Positions 24,756 through 32,391 of a DNA stretch of 38,445 nt are shown here, in pieces. Numbering within the stretch: position 1 is the stretch's first letter; every line of letters begins with the position of its first letter. A program made the position numbers and the translations under genes. Below the pieces are notes generated by a model that had not been told where the DNA came from, made no database searches, and saw nothing but the letters and a program-made list of their open reading frames with translations. The stretch lies in NCBI GenBank assembly GCA_024641305.1, contig JAHEDI010000027.1, positions 8,355-46,799 of the forward strand, read 5' to 3'. The stretch is from a bacterium (lineage in GTDB: Bacteria; Actinomycetota; Acidimicrobiia; Spongiisociales; JAENVV01).

Positions 24756-26326
24756 GGCTCTTCGTAGATCGGGGCGGGTTCGAAACTGTCCAGGATCGCA
24801 AAGGCCTGGTTGCGTACCTCGTCGTCGACATCGACCCCGAGTCCTATGACGATGTCGAATGGCACGCCGTTGTAGAACCGACTGACCGCCCGCACCTCGG
24901 CCTCGACTCCATCGAGGCACCCATTGGCGACCGAAGAGGAGACGGCTGGCACGTCGTCGGGGCCCAGGTGGGTCAACCATGCACGGCTCGGGGTGGATCG
25001 GGCAATGGTGACGGATACGAAGGCGTCGTCTGCCCCGATCTGGCGAAGGCGACCAACCGGATACCCGTCGCATCGGTCGTCGGTGTTGGGGGCTGAGAAG
25101 GTGGCAACCGAAACGAGCCCTGACACCAGGTCGGACGCATCCTGGTCCGTGGGTGTCCATCCGGCGGGATAGGCGTATTGCCAGTCATCGCTCGACGCGA
25201 CGGTCCATGTCGTTGAGCGTATTGCCAGGATTTTCACCTGGTCGAGGTACGCATCGTCAACGGTCACGTCGATTTCGTCAGGCATGGAGACGATGTTGAC
25301 CGTCGGGGGCGCTGCGAATGGCTCTCCGGGAATCAATCGGTAACGTTGGGCCGCTCTTCCTGGCCCGAACGTCGAGCCGGCCATGCCGGGTTTTGAGTAG
25401 AAGGCCAATGGTGGAGCCAGACTCACCACGAGGTTGCCGCGGATGTCGATGGGGGTGATCAAGTCGGCGATTGCTTCTGGTGTCAGGTCCGAATCTGGTG
25501 GGATGCTCACAGAGAAACGTTGGTAGCCGCCCACCACTCGGATCATTTGCCCGTCGACAGCCACCGCTGGTGTTTGGCGGCGACTTGAGGTGGACCAAAG
25601 CTGGCGACCGAGGGGGTGAGCGGGACCAAGCGTCATCGCGGTCGCGACATCCACGTAGTTCTGCCGGGGTAGGCCGTCAATCGCAAACATCGCACCGTCA
25701 CCCAGCCATCCAACGATGGTTTCTACCGGCGAGGTTGGACAGAGGGCATTGAACTGGAGATCGTAGAAAGTGTCCTTTACGCGATCCACTGCCGCGCAAC
25801 CACCGAACAAGAGATGGTCGGTCTTATACGCGCGGCCCGAACCGGTTTCGACGACAAGAACCGGTTCGGTGCGATCAAGCGAGTCGGTTTCGTAGATCAA
25901 CTTTTGAATACCGATTGGGAGATCGTCCCAGCCAATGGCAGGGCCACCGGAGCTCATTACGAGAGATACTTCGCCTGGGTTGAAGATGTTCGCTCCGGGT
26001 GCGGGAGTCTGGTTTGACACTCCGCCGACCGGGACCCGTGGGTCAGCAATCCATTCGGCACGGTCAAGGATGGTCGTATCGAGGCCGGCTTCGCGGAGCA
26101 GGTTCCCGGCCGCAATGAGGCTGCGGCCGCTCAGGTCAGGCATGACGGCTATTGGCAGCGGAGGCGGACTGGTGATGTCGCTTGCCGATTCCACAGGTGA
26201 ACCAAGCGATCCGAGGAGCACCATGGCGATCACCGTCGCACAGGCGGCTCCCACGATCGTCGAGACGCGTGCTCTGGGCCGCTCGGGTGGATCGTCGTAG
26301 ATGATTCGCTGATCGGGCTGGCTCAC
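24752..26326 (-). CDS. PASTA-domain membrane-anchored ectodomain protein, paralogue B
   Basis: 524 residues from the GTG at 26326. That start is preferred to the ATG at 26350 because the protein then begins MSQPDQRIIYDD, aligning with the paralogue's MSSDNDRIVLEDD, and TACAAT lies 7 bases upstream. A short cytoplasmic head, one transmembrane helix (about 22-45), then one PASTA domain (MPDLSGRSLIAAGNLLREAG ... VSLVMSSGG) and a ~370-residue ectodomain of no family I know. Shared with paralogue A: PVLVVETGSGRAYKTD, GLPRQ, LRQIGADDAFVSV and four cysteines (GGCAAV, NALCPT, DRCDGY, NGCLDG), probably two disulfides. PASTA domains usually bind muropeptides or beta-lactams, so a cell-wall role is likely but unproven. 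Confidence 0.82.
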   Translation of the reverse strand: MSQPDQRIIYDDPPERPRARVSTIVGAACATVIAMVLLGSLGSPVESASDITSPPPLPIAVMPDLSGRSLIAAGNLLREAGLDTTILDRAEWIADPRVPVGGVSNQTPAPGANIFNPGEVSLVMSSGGPAIGWDDLPIGIQKLIYETDSLDRTEPVLVVETGSGRAYKTDHLLFGGCAAVDRVKDTFYDLQFNALCPTSPVETIVGWLGDGAMFAIDGLPRQNYVDVATAMTLGPAHPLGRQLWSTSSRRQTPAVAVDGQMIRVVGGYQRFSVSIPPDSDLTPEAIADLITPIDIRGNLVVSLAPPLAFYSKPGMAGSTFGPGRAAQRYRLIPGEPFAAPPTVNIVSMPDEIDVTVDDAYLDQVKILAIRSTTWTVASSDDWQYAYPAGWTPTDQDASDLVSGLVSVATFSAPNTDDRCDGYPVGRLRQIGADDAFVSVTIARSTPSRAWLTHLGPDDVPAVSSSVANGCLDGVEAEVRAVSRFYNGVPFDIVIGLGVDVDDEVRNQAFAILDSFEPAPIYEEP

Positions 26327-26333
26327 CTGGCCA

Positions 26334-26339
26334 ATTGTA
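26334..26339 (-). promoter_or_regulatory. -10-like TACAAT for PASTA paralogue B
   Basis: TACAAT on the minus strand ends 7 bases before the GTG at 26326, the same layout as for paralogue A. It supports that start and separate transcription of the second copy. Confidence 0.45.
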
Positions 26340-26360
26340 TGGCCGGGCATCGTTTACCGT

Positions 26361-27893
26361 TTATCGCAGCCCGTCGTAGGTCGGAACCGGTTCGAGGGTA
26401 TCAAGGATCGCCAAGGCCTCCTGACGGGTCTCTTCGCTGGCGTCGGGCCCGAAAGCCATCACGATATCGAGGGGCCGCCCGTTATAGGACCGGCTGCTCG
26501 TCCGAACTTCGACATCGATTCCGTCGAGACAGTTCAGGTTGGCATCCAGGGCGGACACCGTAGGAACGTCGTCGAAGTCGAAGTGAACAAGCCAAACCCC
26601 GAAGGCACTCGATTCGCCGGGTGATACCGACACGAAAGCATCGGTTGGGCCGACTTGTCTGAGGAAGTCGACCGGGTAATACCCACACCGTTCGCCCGCG
26701 TCACTCGTGGCAAAGGTGGCTGCGGCGACCAATTCAGGTTCAGACAATCCGGTTGATACCCAGCCCTCCGGGAGGGCATGCTGCCAACTCCGGTCAGAGG
26801 ACGCGATAGTGGACCACCGGGTTGGCCGCAGAACGGTGGTCCGGCTCGTTTCGGCATAGGCGGCGCTGATGGTTACCGAAGATCCGGTCTCGCTCACGAT
26901 CACATCGGCGTTATCGAAACGCACACTGGCTGCCCCGAAGTCCGATTCTGCCCGGCCACCCTGTGCGAAACTCATCGGAGGAGATAGGTTCAGCACCAGA
27001 CTGCCCCGAATATCGACCGGTTCGATGAGCGCAGCTAGCTCCTGGTTGCTTGCCGCGTCTGGATTCCAGAGGAAGTACTCGTCATATCCCCCGGACACCC
27101 GTATCCCGTTTTCCTCCACGGTCACGGTTGGGGCTTGACGCACGCTCCGCACAAACGATTGAATGTCCCAGAACTGGGATTCGACCTGGAGAAGCGTCGC
27201 TGAACTCTTGTGCTCCTGGCGGGGTAAACCCTCGATGGCGTACATGCCGCCGTTGGGAGTCCATCCGACGATGGTTTGCGGGGGTCCTGCTTGACACAAG
27301 CCGTCGAAGGTACGGTCATAGAACGTGTTCCTGGCGAGCTCGACAGCGGTACATGGTCCGAAGAGAAGGTCGTCGGTCTTGTAGGCCCGACCTGACCCGG
27401 TTTCGACCACGAGCACGGGTTCTGACCGATCCGGGGTGTACTGGGTCGCGATGAGTTCTTGAAGATCAACGGGAACCTCGTCCCAGCTGATCGCCGGCCC
27501 GCCGGCACTCATGATGAGCGAGACTTCGTTGATGTCGAAGACTTCGGTACCGGGCGCCGGGGATTGGGCTGATACCAGACCGGCAGGAATGTGCGGGTTG
27601 GCGAGCCATTGCGCCTGGCTGACGATCGTGGAGTCAAGGCCGGCATCGCGCAGGCGATCGACCACCTCGATAAGGTCCTGGTCCGTGAGGTCCGGCATGA
27701 TGGCGAGAGGCTGCTGAACCGGGGAGTTGATTCCGGGAAGTGCATCGGACGGTACGTCGACCGGAGAACCGACCGAACCGAGGAGGACCAAAGCGACGAT
27801 CACGGCCGCTCCGGCCGCGATAAGGACCCCGACTTTGGCAGTCGGACTCTCGGCGTCGTCCTCAAGAACGATTCGATCGTTGTCTGAGCTCAC
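26361..27893 (-). CDS. PASTA-domain membrane-anchored ectodomain protein, paralogue A
   Basis: 510 residues from a GTG. Cytoplasmic head MSSDNDRIVLEDD, a transmembrane helix at about 20-42, a PASTA domain (about 65-131, MPDLTDQDLIEVVDRLRDAG, SAQSPAPGTEVFDINEVSL) and a ~380-residue ectodomain. Conserved with paralogue B: PVLVVETGSGRAYKTDDLLFG, TFYDRTFDGLC, TIVGW, AIEGLPRQ, VDIRGSLVLNLSPP, LRQVGPTDAFVSV and cysteines in GPCTAV, GLCQAG, ERCGYY and LNCLDG. The two are clearly tandem duplicates but well diverged. It lies 9 bases after a small membrane protein gene, and TAAGAT 6 bases before the GTG overlaps that gene's stop. Function unknown. Confidence 0.85.
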   Translation of the reverse strand: MSSDNDRIVLEDDAESPTAKVGVLIAAGAAVIVALVLLGSVGSPVDVPSDALPGINSPVQQPLAIMPDLTDQDLIEVVDRLRDAGLDSTIVSQAQWLANPHIPAGLVSAQSPAPGTEVFDINEVSLIMSAGGPAISWDEVPVDLQELIATQYTPDRSEPVLVVETGSGRAYKTDDLLFGPCTAVELARNTFYDRTFDGLCQAGPPQTIVGWTPNGGMYAIEGLPRQEHKSSATLLQVESQFWDIQSFVRSVRQAPTVTVEENGIRVSGGYDEYFLWNPDAASNQELAALIEPVDIRGSLVLNLSPPMSFAQGGRAESDFGAASVRFDNADVIVSETGSSVTISAAYAETSRTTVLRPTRWSTIASSDRSWQHALPEGWVSTGLSEPELVAAATFATSDAGERCGYYPVDFLRQVGPTDAFVSVSPGESSAFGVWLVHFDFDDVPTVSALDANLNCLDGIDVEVRTSSRSYNGRPLDIVMAFGPDASEETRQEALAILDTLEPVPTYDGLR

Positions 27894-27899
27894 CGCGCG

Positions 27900-27905
27900 A
27901 TCTTA
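27900..27905 (-). promoter_or_regulatory. -10-like TAAGAT for PASTA paralogue A, overlapping the upstream stop codon
   Basis: TAAGAT on the minus strand ends 6 bases before the GTG at 27893; its TAA is the stop of the small membrane protein gene. Confidence 0.45.
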
Positions 27906-28283
27906 GGGGAGTAGCTCGTCAAACGAACAGGAAGTCTCGATCTGGACCCTGCGCTGCAGTTCGGCACGCAGGTTGAGTTGGGTGCCCTCCTGCGACTCGA
28001 TCCACGTGTTACGTAGCCAACTGTCGATCATGAGTTTGTCCGGATAGCTGATCCCGAAATCAGCCGAAACACGGAATTTTCCGGGGTCGGCTGAGACTTC
28101 GGCGATCAAGCAATCAACCGCAGCGAGTTGCTCGGCCGTCAAGACCGCTGCCAGATCGGCCCGCCCGTGATCGGGCCATCGATCGGGAACGTCGATCAGC
28201 CAACCAAGGAGCCATGCGAGGGTGAGAACCACCAAAACGATGACGATGAGGTGACGTCCAAACTTGATCAGCCGTTCCCGCAT
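27903..28283 (-). CDS. Small single-pass membrane protein of unknown function
   Basis: 126 residues. One strong transmembrane helix at about 11-30 (LIVIVLVVLTLAWLLGWLI) follows a basic start (MRERLIKFGRH), so the remaining ~95 residues face outward. That part has two cysteines (VDCLIAEV and ETSCSFDEL) that could pair, and mixed helix/strand character. I do not recognise a family. It directly precedes the two PASTA ectodomain genes and probably belongs with them. A TAGCGT hexamer lies 9 bases before the ATG. Confidence 0.75.
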   Translation of the reverse strand: MRERLIKFGRHLIVIVLVVLTLAWLLGWLIDVPDRWPDHGRADLAAVLTAEQLAAVDCLIAEVSADPGKFRVSADFGISYPDKLMIDSWLRNTWIESQEGTQLNLRAELQRRVQIETSCSFDELLP

Positions 28284-28323
28284 ACGGGCTTAACGCTAGG
28301 TCGTGCCCGGTCGTTCCGCGGCG

Positions 28324-28725
28324 CTACCGGCCCGGCAACATCCGGGTGCGGACCATGATGCAAGGTCCGGCAAGGTATTCGAACTCGTGGACGTCCAGGT
28401 ATTCGACGATCGTGGCGCTTTCACTGCCCGGCTGGTACCAGATCCGTTTGTACCCCAATCCGTTGGCCTGCCTGGCGATGTCGATGCCGACGTCGGAGGG
28501 CACAACCACGTCGATGATGTCAGGCGCCTCGGGAAGATCAGCCAGCGTGGCATACGCTGGATCGCCGTCAACGGTGTCCCGTGTGAGGTTGACTGCCAGA
28601 ACCCGAAACCCTTTTCGTTTCAAGTCCCGGTAGATCTTCCCTCCGAATTTGAAGGGATTGTCGGTGGCGCCCACCACCGCGATGGAGGTGGTAGGGCTGT
28701 CGAGAAGTCCGTCGAAGGGGGCCAT
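28324..28725 (-). CDS. CoA-binding Rossmann-fold protein (YccU-like)
   Basis: 133 residues from the ATG at 28725; a longer frame start at 28923 would run inside the F420 enzyme gene and is rejected. A CoA-binding domain of the succinyl-CoA synthetase alpha type is seen: SIAVVGATDNPFKFGGKIYR, the RVLAVN strand, YATLADLPEAPDIIDVVVPS and the closing ARQANGLGYKRIWYQPGS. Stand-alone proteins of this kind have no settled role. It starts 13 bases after the F420 enzyme stop, so the two are likely co-transcribed. No strong ribosome binding site is seen; a TAGCCT hexamer lies 10 bases upstream. Confidence 0.88.
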   Translation of the reverse strand: MAPFDGLLDSPTTSIAVVGATDNPFKFGGKIYRDLKRKGFRVLAVNLTRDTVDGDPAYATLADLPEAPDIIDVVVPSDVGIDIARQANGLGYKRIWYQPGSESATIVEYLDVHEFEYLAGPCIMVRTRMLPGR

Positions 28726-28738
28726 GTGGGCTGCCAGG

Positions 28739-29593
28739 CTACCGGTAGGTGCTGGTGAATTCGGCCAATTCATCGAGGCGTTCGGCGACCTCGGCTGGCG
28801 AGCCTTGTGGGAGTTCAAGAAGTGCCCGTGCGAAACCGGCCTCGACGAGGGGTTCGACGTATTTGGGCTCGGGACGAACCGAGAAGACACCGAGCTCGAT
28901 GGTTGCCGGGTCGCGTCCGGCATCTTCGGAGGCTTGGCGGAGATAGACGACTTGTTCGAGGATCGGGGTACGGCTGGCTATCGGCATCCAGCCGTCGCAG
29001 AACTCGATGATGTGTTGGAACGTCTTTGGACCTCCTGACGAACCGAGGATTACCGGTGGATGCGGCTTCGTCACCGGCTTAGGCCATGACCAACTCGATG
29101 AGAACGCCACATGGTCGCCGTTGAAGGACGCTTCGTCCTTGGTCCACAATTCTTTCATTGCGAGGATCTTTTCACGGACCACCGCCCGGCGCTCTGTGTA
29201 TTGCACGCCATGGTTGGCGATCTCTTCCTTGTTCCAACCGTATCCGATGCCGAACAGCAGGCGGCCGTTGGAGATCATGTCAAGAGAGGCAACCTCTTTC
29301 GCAAGCCAGATCGGGTCGCGCTGGGCGACGAGTGTGATGCCGGTGCCGAGCTTGAGCGTTGTGGTGACGGCCGCCGCGGCGGCCAGGGCGACGAATTGGT
29401 CGTGGGTCCGCCAGTAGTGCTCGGGGAGGGGAGGAGCGCCAACCCGGCCTCCCCAGGGAGTGGTGCGGTCGATGGGGATGTGACTGTGTTCGGCGAACCA
29501 GAGGGATTCAAAGCCGAGCGATTCGACTCTTCTCGCGAGCTCGGGCGGCTGCATGGTCGTGTCGGTGGGAAAGATGTAGACGCCAAAATCCAT
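28739..29593 (-). CDS. F420-dependent LLM-class oxidoreductase (TIGR03619-like)
   Basis: 284 residues with the luciferase-like TIM-barrel signature: MDFGVYIFPTD, ESLGFESLWFAEHSHIP, LGTGITLVAQRDPIWLAKEV, LDMISNGRLLFGIGYGWNKEE and SWSWPKPVTKPHPPVILGSSG. These match a family of probable coenzyme F420-dependent oxidoreductases common in mycobacteria and other actinobacteria. The substrate is unknown. The leaderless-type start has TAAGGT 6 bases upstream. It is divergent from the molybdopterin oxidoreductase, with a 12-base tandem repeat between them. Confidence 0.92.
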   Translation of the reverse strand: MDFGVYIFPTDTTMQPPELARRVESLGFESLWFAEHSHIPIDRTTPWGGRVGAPPLPEHYWRTHDQFVALAAAAAVTTTLKLGTGITLVAQRDPIWLAKEVASLDMISNGRLLFGIGYGWNKEEIANHGVQYTERRAVVREKILAMKELWTKDEASFNGDHVAFSSSWSWPKPVTKPHPPVILGSSGGPKTFQHIIEFCDGWMPIASRTPILEQVVYLRQASEDAGRDPATIELGVFSVRPEPKYVEPLVEAGFARALLELPQGSPAEVAERLDELAEFTSTYR

Positions 29594-29599
29594 CTCGAC

Positions 29600-29605
29600 A
29601 CCTTA
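29600..29605 (-). promoter_or_regulatory. -10-like TAAGGT for the F420 enzyme gene
   Basis: TAAGGT on the minus strand ends 6 bases before the ATG at 29593. The tandem repeat at 29626-29661 begins about 20 bases further upstream, in -35 position. Confidence 0.45.
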
Positions 29606-29625
29606 CCAACCCCCCGGGCGCTGGA

Positions 29626-29661
29626 ACCCTGGGTTATACCCTGGGTTTAACCCAGGGTTTG
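29626..29661. repeat. Three tandem 12-bp palindromic units (ACCCWGGGTTNN)
   Basis: ACCCTGGGTTAT, ACCCTGGGTTTA and ACCCAGGGTTTG follow one another with exact 12-base period. Each contains the near-palindrome AACCC-N-GGGTT. A further CCCCCG/CGGGGG inverted pair lies at 29664-29669 and 29681-29686. The array sits between two divergent genes, so it is better read as an operator array than as a terminator. Confidence 0.7.
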
Positions 29662-29719
29662 TACCCCCGGATTCCGATAGCGGGGGCCCTCAGAACGGTC
29701 GTCCGGAGCGAATTCTCGC

Positions 29720-29725
29720 TACCGT
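29720..29725 (+). promoter_or_regulatory. -10-like TACCGT for the molybdopterin oxidoreductase gene
   Basis: TACCGT followed by exactly 6 bases and the ATG at 29732; no Shine-Dalgarno is present, which fits a leaderless start. Confidence 0.45.
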
Positions 29726-29731
29726 TGGCGC

Positions 29732-31942
29732 ATGACAACCACCTCGATCCGGACCTGCCCGCTGTGTGAAGCCACCTGCGGGTTGGAACTCACCCTCGAC
29801 GGCGGTTCCGTCAAGGTCATCCGGGGTGACCAGGACGACGTCTTTTCCCATGGATTCATCTGCCCGAAAGGCACGACGCTCGGTCGTCTGCACGAGGACC
29901 CGGACCGGCTCCGTCAACCGCTCATCAAGAGAAATGGTGAGTTTGTCGAGGTCACTTGGGACGAGGCCATTGCTGTGGCAGGCGCAGGCATCCGGCGGAT
30001 CATGGACGAGCACGGCGCCCCGTCGCTTGCTGCCTACGTCGGCAATCCCAACGTTCACAACCTGGCCGGCAGCCTCTACCTACGGCCGCTACTGAAAGCC
30101 CTCGGCAGCCCGAATGTGTTCTCGGCCTCGACCGTCGACCAGATGCCCAAGCACGTCTCGAGCGGTGCCATGTTCGGCAATCCGGACCTGATCCCGGTGC
30201 CCGACATCGACCGGACCGACTACCTCCTCATGCTTGGCGCCGACCCATACGAGTCGAACGGTTCACTCGCCACGGCACCCGACTGGCCGGGCCGGATGCA
30301 GGCTATCCAGGGTCGGGGCGGAAAGATCGTCTCCGTCGACCCTCGCAAGTCGAAGACGGCCAAGGCCTCGGACGAACACATCTTTATCAAACCAGGGACC
30401 GATGCAGCCTGGTTGGCGGCGCTCGTAACCGCGGTGCTTGAAGCTGGAGGTCCGGACCTGCCCGACTTTATGACCGGACTCGCCGAGGCGAAAGCGGCGT
30501 TGGCCATCTTCACCCCTGAGTCGGTCGCTGCCGCGACGGGTATTTCTGGTGACATAACCCGTCGGATTGCGGCCGAGTTCGCCACCGCGCCGCGCGCGGT
30601 TGCCTACGGGCGGATGGGCACCCACACGACCGAATTCGGAACGCTGGCCTCCTGGCTGGCAGATCTCCTCAACGCGGTCAGCGGAAACCTCGACGTGCCG
30701 GGTGGCGCGATGTTTCCGTTGGCCGCCATCGTCACCCCCAAGACGCAGCCAGGAGGGCGGGGTTTCCAGACTGGCCGGTACCGGTCCCGGGTTGGTGATT
30801 ATCCCGAGGTTCGTGGCGAGATGCCTTCGGCCGCGCTCGTCGATGAGATTGAAACGCCTGGCGCGGGTCAGGTGCGAGCGCTACTCGTCGTCGGGGGCAA
30901 CCCGGCCCGCTCGATTCCTGATTCTGGGCGGGTCGAAGCAGCGCTCGACCGACTCGAGTTCATGGTGGCAGTTGATCCCTACCTCTCCGAGACCGCCCGC
31001 CACGCCGATGTCGTCCTACCGCCGCCGTCGGTTCTGGAACGGGCTCACTTCGATGTGGCCTTCACCTCGTTGATGGTCCGTAATACCGTCAACTATTCGC
31101 CACCGACGTTCGAAAAACCCGAGGATCATCTCTCCGAGTGGGAGATCCTCCTCGGCCTGGCAGCAGCGATTCAAGGCACCGATCTGAGCATCGATCAGAT
31201 GGATGAGGCTGGGGCAGCTGCATTGCTGGCCAAAGCATTGACCAACCCGGCCTCGCCGGCGTTCGGAACCGATCAAGTGATCGCCTGGGATCAGGTCTCG
31301 CGGTTTACCGGGCCGCAACGCATCCTCGATATTCGCCTTCGGACCGGACCGTATGGCGACGGCTTCGGGAACAACCCGGACGGTCTGAGTCTGCAAAGGC
31401 TTATCGATCATCCCCACGGGGTCGATCTCGGGGCGCTTGAGCCGGGCTTGCCGTTGGCTTCTAACAACCCCGATGGCCTGGTCCACCTCGCCCCTTCCCA
31501 GTTCCTGGCTGATCTACCCCGACTCGCCAAGATTCTTGAGGGTTCCTCCGACACCTTTGTCCTGGTGGGGCGTCGTCAACTTCGGTCGAATAACTCGTGG
31601 ATGCACAACATCGAGGTGTTGGTGAAGGGCAAAGAGCGCTGCACGCTGCTCATGCATCCAGCCGATGCCGATTCCCTCGGCGTGGCGGCCGGTGAGTCGG
31701 TTTCCGTCAGGTCGGACGCCGGTGAGATCCGCGTACCGGTCGAGTTGTCCGATGACATGATGCCGGGCGTCGTGTCCTTGCCGCACGGTTGGGGTCACGA
31801 CGACCCGGAAGCCCGTCTCACCGTGGCGGCGAGACGCCCTGGGGTGAACTCCAACCTGCTGTCGAACCGCACGGCCATCGACCCGCTGTCAGGCAATGCC
31901 CGTCTGAACGGTATCCCGGTCGAGTTGGCCAGGGTGAGTTGA
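29732..31942 (+). CDS. Molybdopterin-dependent oxidoreductase (bis-MGD, formate-dehydrogenase-like)
   Basis: 736 residues. An N-terminal 4Fe-4S domain binds its cluster through Cys9, Cys12, Cys16 and Cys44 (CPLCEATCG, then ICPKG). The large pterin-binding domains follow (YLLMLGADPYESNGSLA, KIVSVDPRKSKTA, RALLVVGGNPARS, DVVLPPPSVLERA) and a C-terminal dinucleotide-binding barrel (from ~610: RRQLRSNNSWMHN, LMHPADADSLGVAAGESV). No Tat signal is seen, so it is probably cytoplasmic. At the position aligning by eye with the Sec/Cys metal ligand of FdhH/NapA it has Asp136 (STVDQMPKH), which may coordinate the metal. No electron-transfer subunit is adjacent. The stop overlaps the next start (TTGA). 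Substrate unknown. Confidence 0.9.
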   Translation: MTTTSIRTCPLCEATCGLELTLDGGSVKVIRGDQDDVFSHGFICPKGTTLGRLHEDPDRLRQPLIKRNGEFVEVTWDEAIAVAGAGIRRIMDEHGAPSLAAYVGNPNVHNLAGSLYLRPLLKALGSPNVFSASTVDQMPKHVSSGAMFGNPDLIPVPDIDRTDYLLMLGADPYESNGSLATAPDWPGRMQAIQGRGGKIVSVDPRKSKTAKASDEHIFIKPGTDAAWLAALVTAVLEAGGPDLPDFMTGLAEAKAALAIFTPESVAAATGISGDITRRIAAEFATAPRAVAYGRMGTHTTEFGTLASWLADLLNAVSGNLDVPGGAMFPLAAIVTPKTQPGGRGFQTGRYRSRVGDYPEVRGEMPSAALVDEIETPGAGQVRALLVVGGNPARSIPDSGRVEAALDRLEFMVAVDPYLSETARHADVVLPPPSVLERAHFDVAFTSLMVRNTVNYSPPTFEKPEDHLSEWEILLGLAAAIQGTDLSIDQMDEAGAAALLAKALTNPASPAFGTDQVIAWDQVSRFTGPQRILDIRLRTGPYGDGFGNNPDGLSLQRLIDHPHGVDLGALEPGLPLASNNPDGLVHLAPSQFLADLPRLAKILEGSSDTFVLVGRRQLRSNNSWMHNIEVLVKGKERCTLLMHPADADSLGVAAGESVSVRSDAGEIRVPVELSDDMMPGVVSLPHGWGHDDPEARLTVAARRPGVNSNLLSNRTAIDPLSGNARLNGIPVELARVS

Positions 31943-32391
31943 AAATCGCGTCGCTTCGATACCTGGCTGGAACCCTGGCACTGTTCTTGACTGTTGGTGC
32001 TTGTGGTGCCACCGATTTGGCTCAGATCGAAGGTCTGTGGTTGTTGGATTCGGTCGCAGTCGAGGGCGTCTTCCTGGACTTCGGGCCCGACCTCTCTGCA
32101 CGCAACGACCTGGGCGTGCCCGCCTGGTTTGCCTTTACAGAGGGCGGCAGGTTCGAGGGGAACGGGCCATGTAATGCGGTATCGGGTGACTTCGAATTTG
32201 ACGGAACACGGTTGACCACGTTTGACGCTTTCCATACCCTGGCCGGATGTCTCTCCGAAGGAGACTCGATCAATAGGTTCGAGGCTCTTGTTTTTGATTC
32301 GCTGGCAGGTGCTGATGTGCATTTCTCGACCAACGAGCGCATGCAGTGGCAAACAGACCATGTGACCTTGACCTTCCGGCGCCAAACGTGA
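31939..32391 (+). CDS. META/HslJ-domain lipoprotein
   Basis: 150 residues from a TTG start overlapping the oxidoreductase stop (TTGA), with AGGGTG upstream. No ATG or GTG would give the signal peptide; the TTG gives MKIASLRYLAGTLALFLTVGACG, with lipobox TVGAC. The mature part has the META-domain pattern: an IEGLWLLDSV opening, GRFEGNGPCNAVSGDFEFDG with the conserved CN, and a C-terminal TLAGC. META/HslJ proteins are small envelope proteins of poorly known role. The GTGA overlap with the next gene suggests translational coupling. Confidence 0.82.
   Translation: MKIASLRYLAGTLALFLTVGACGATDLAQIEGLWLLDSVAVEGVFLDFGPDLSARNDLGVPAWFAFTEGGRFEGNGPCNAVSGDFEFDGTRLTTFDAFHTLAGCLSEGDSINRFEALVFDSLAGADVHFSTNERMQWQTDHVTLTFRRQT

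Noticed and set aside
28726-28923. N-terminal extension of the CoA-binding protein
   Set aside because: Ser/Pro-rich residues read out of frame inside the F420 enzyme gene; the domain starts right after the ATG at 28725.
29664-29686. CCCCCG/CGGGGG hairpin as a terminator
   Set aside because: It lies between two divergent genes, where no transcript ends; a regulatory role is more likely.
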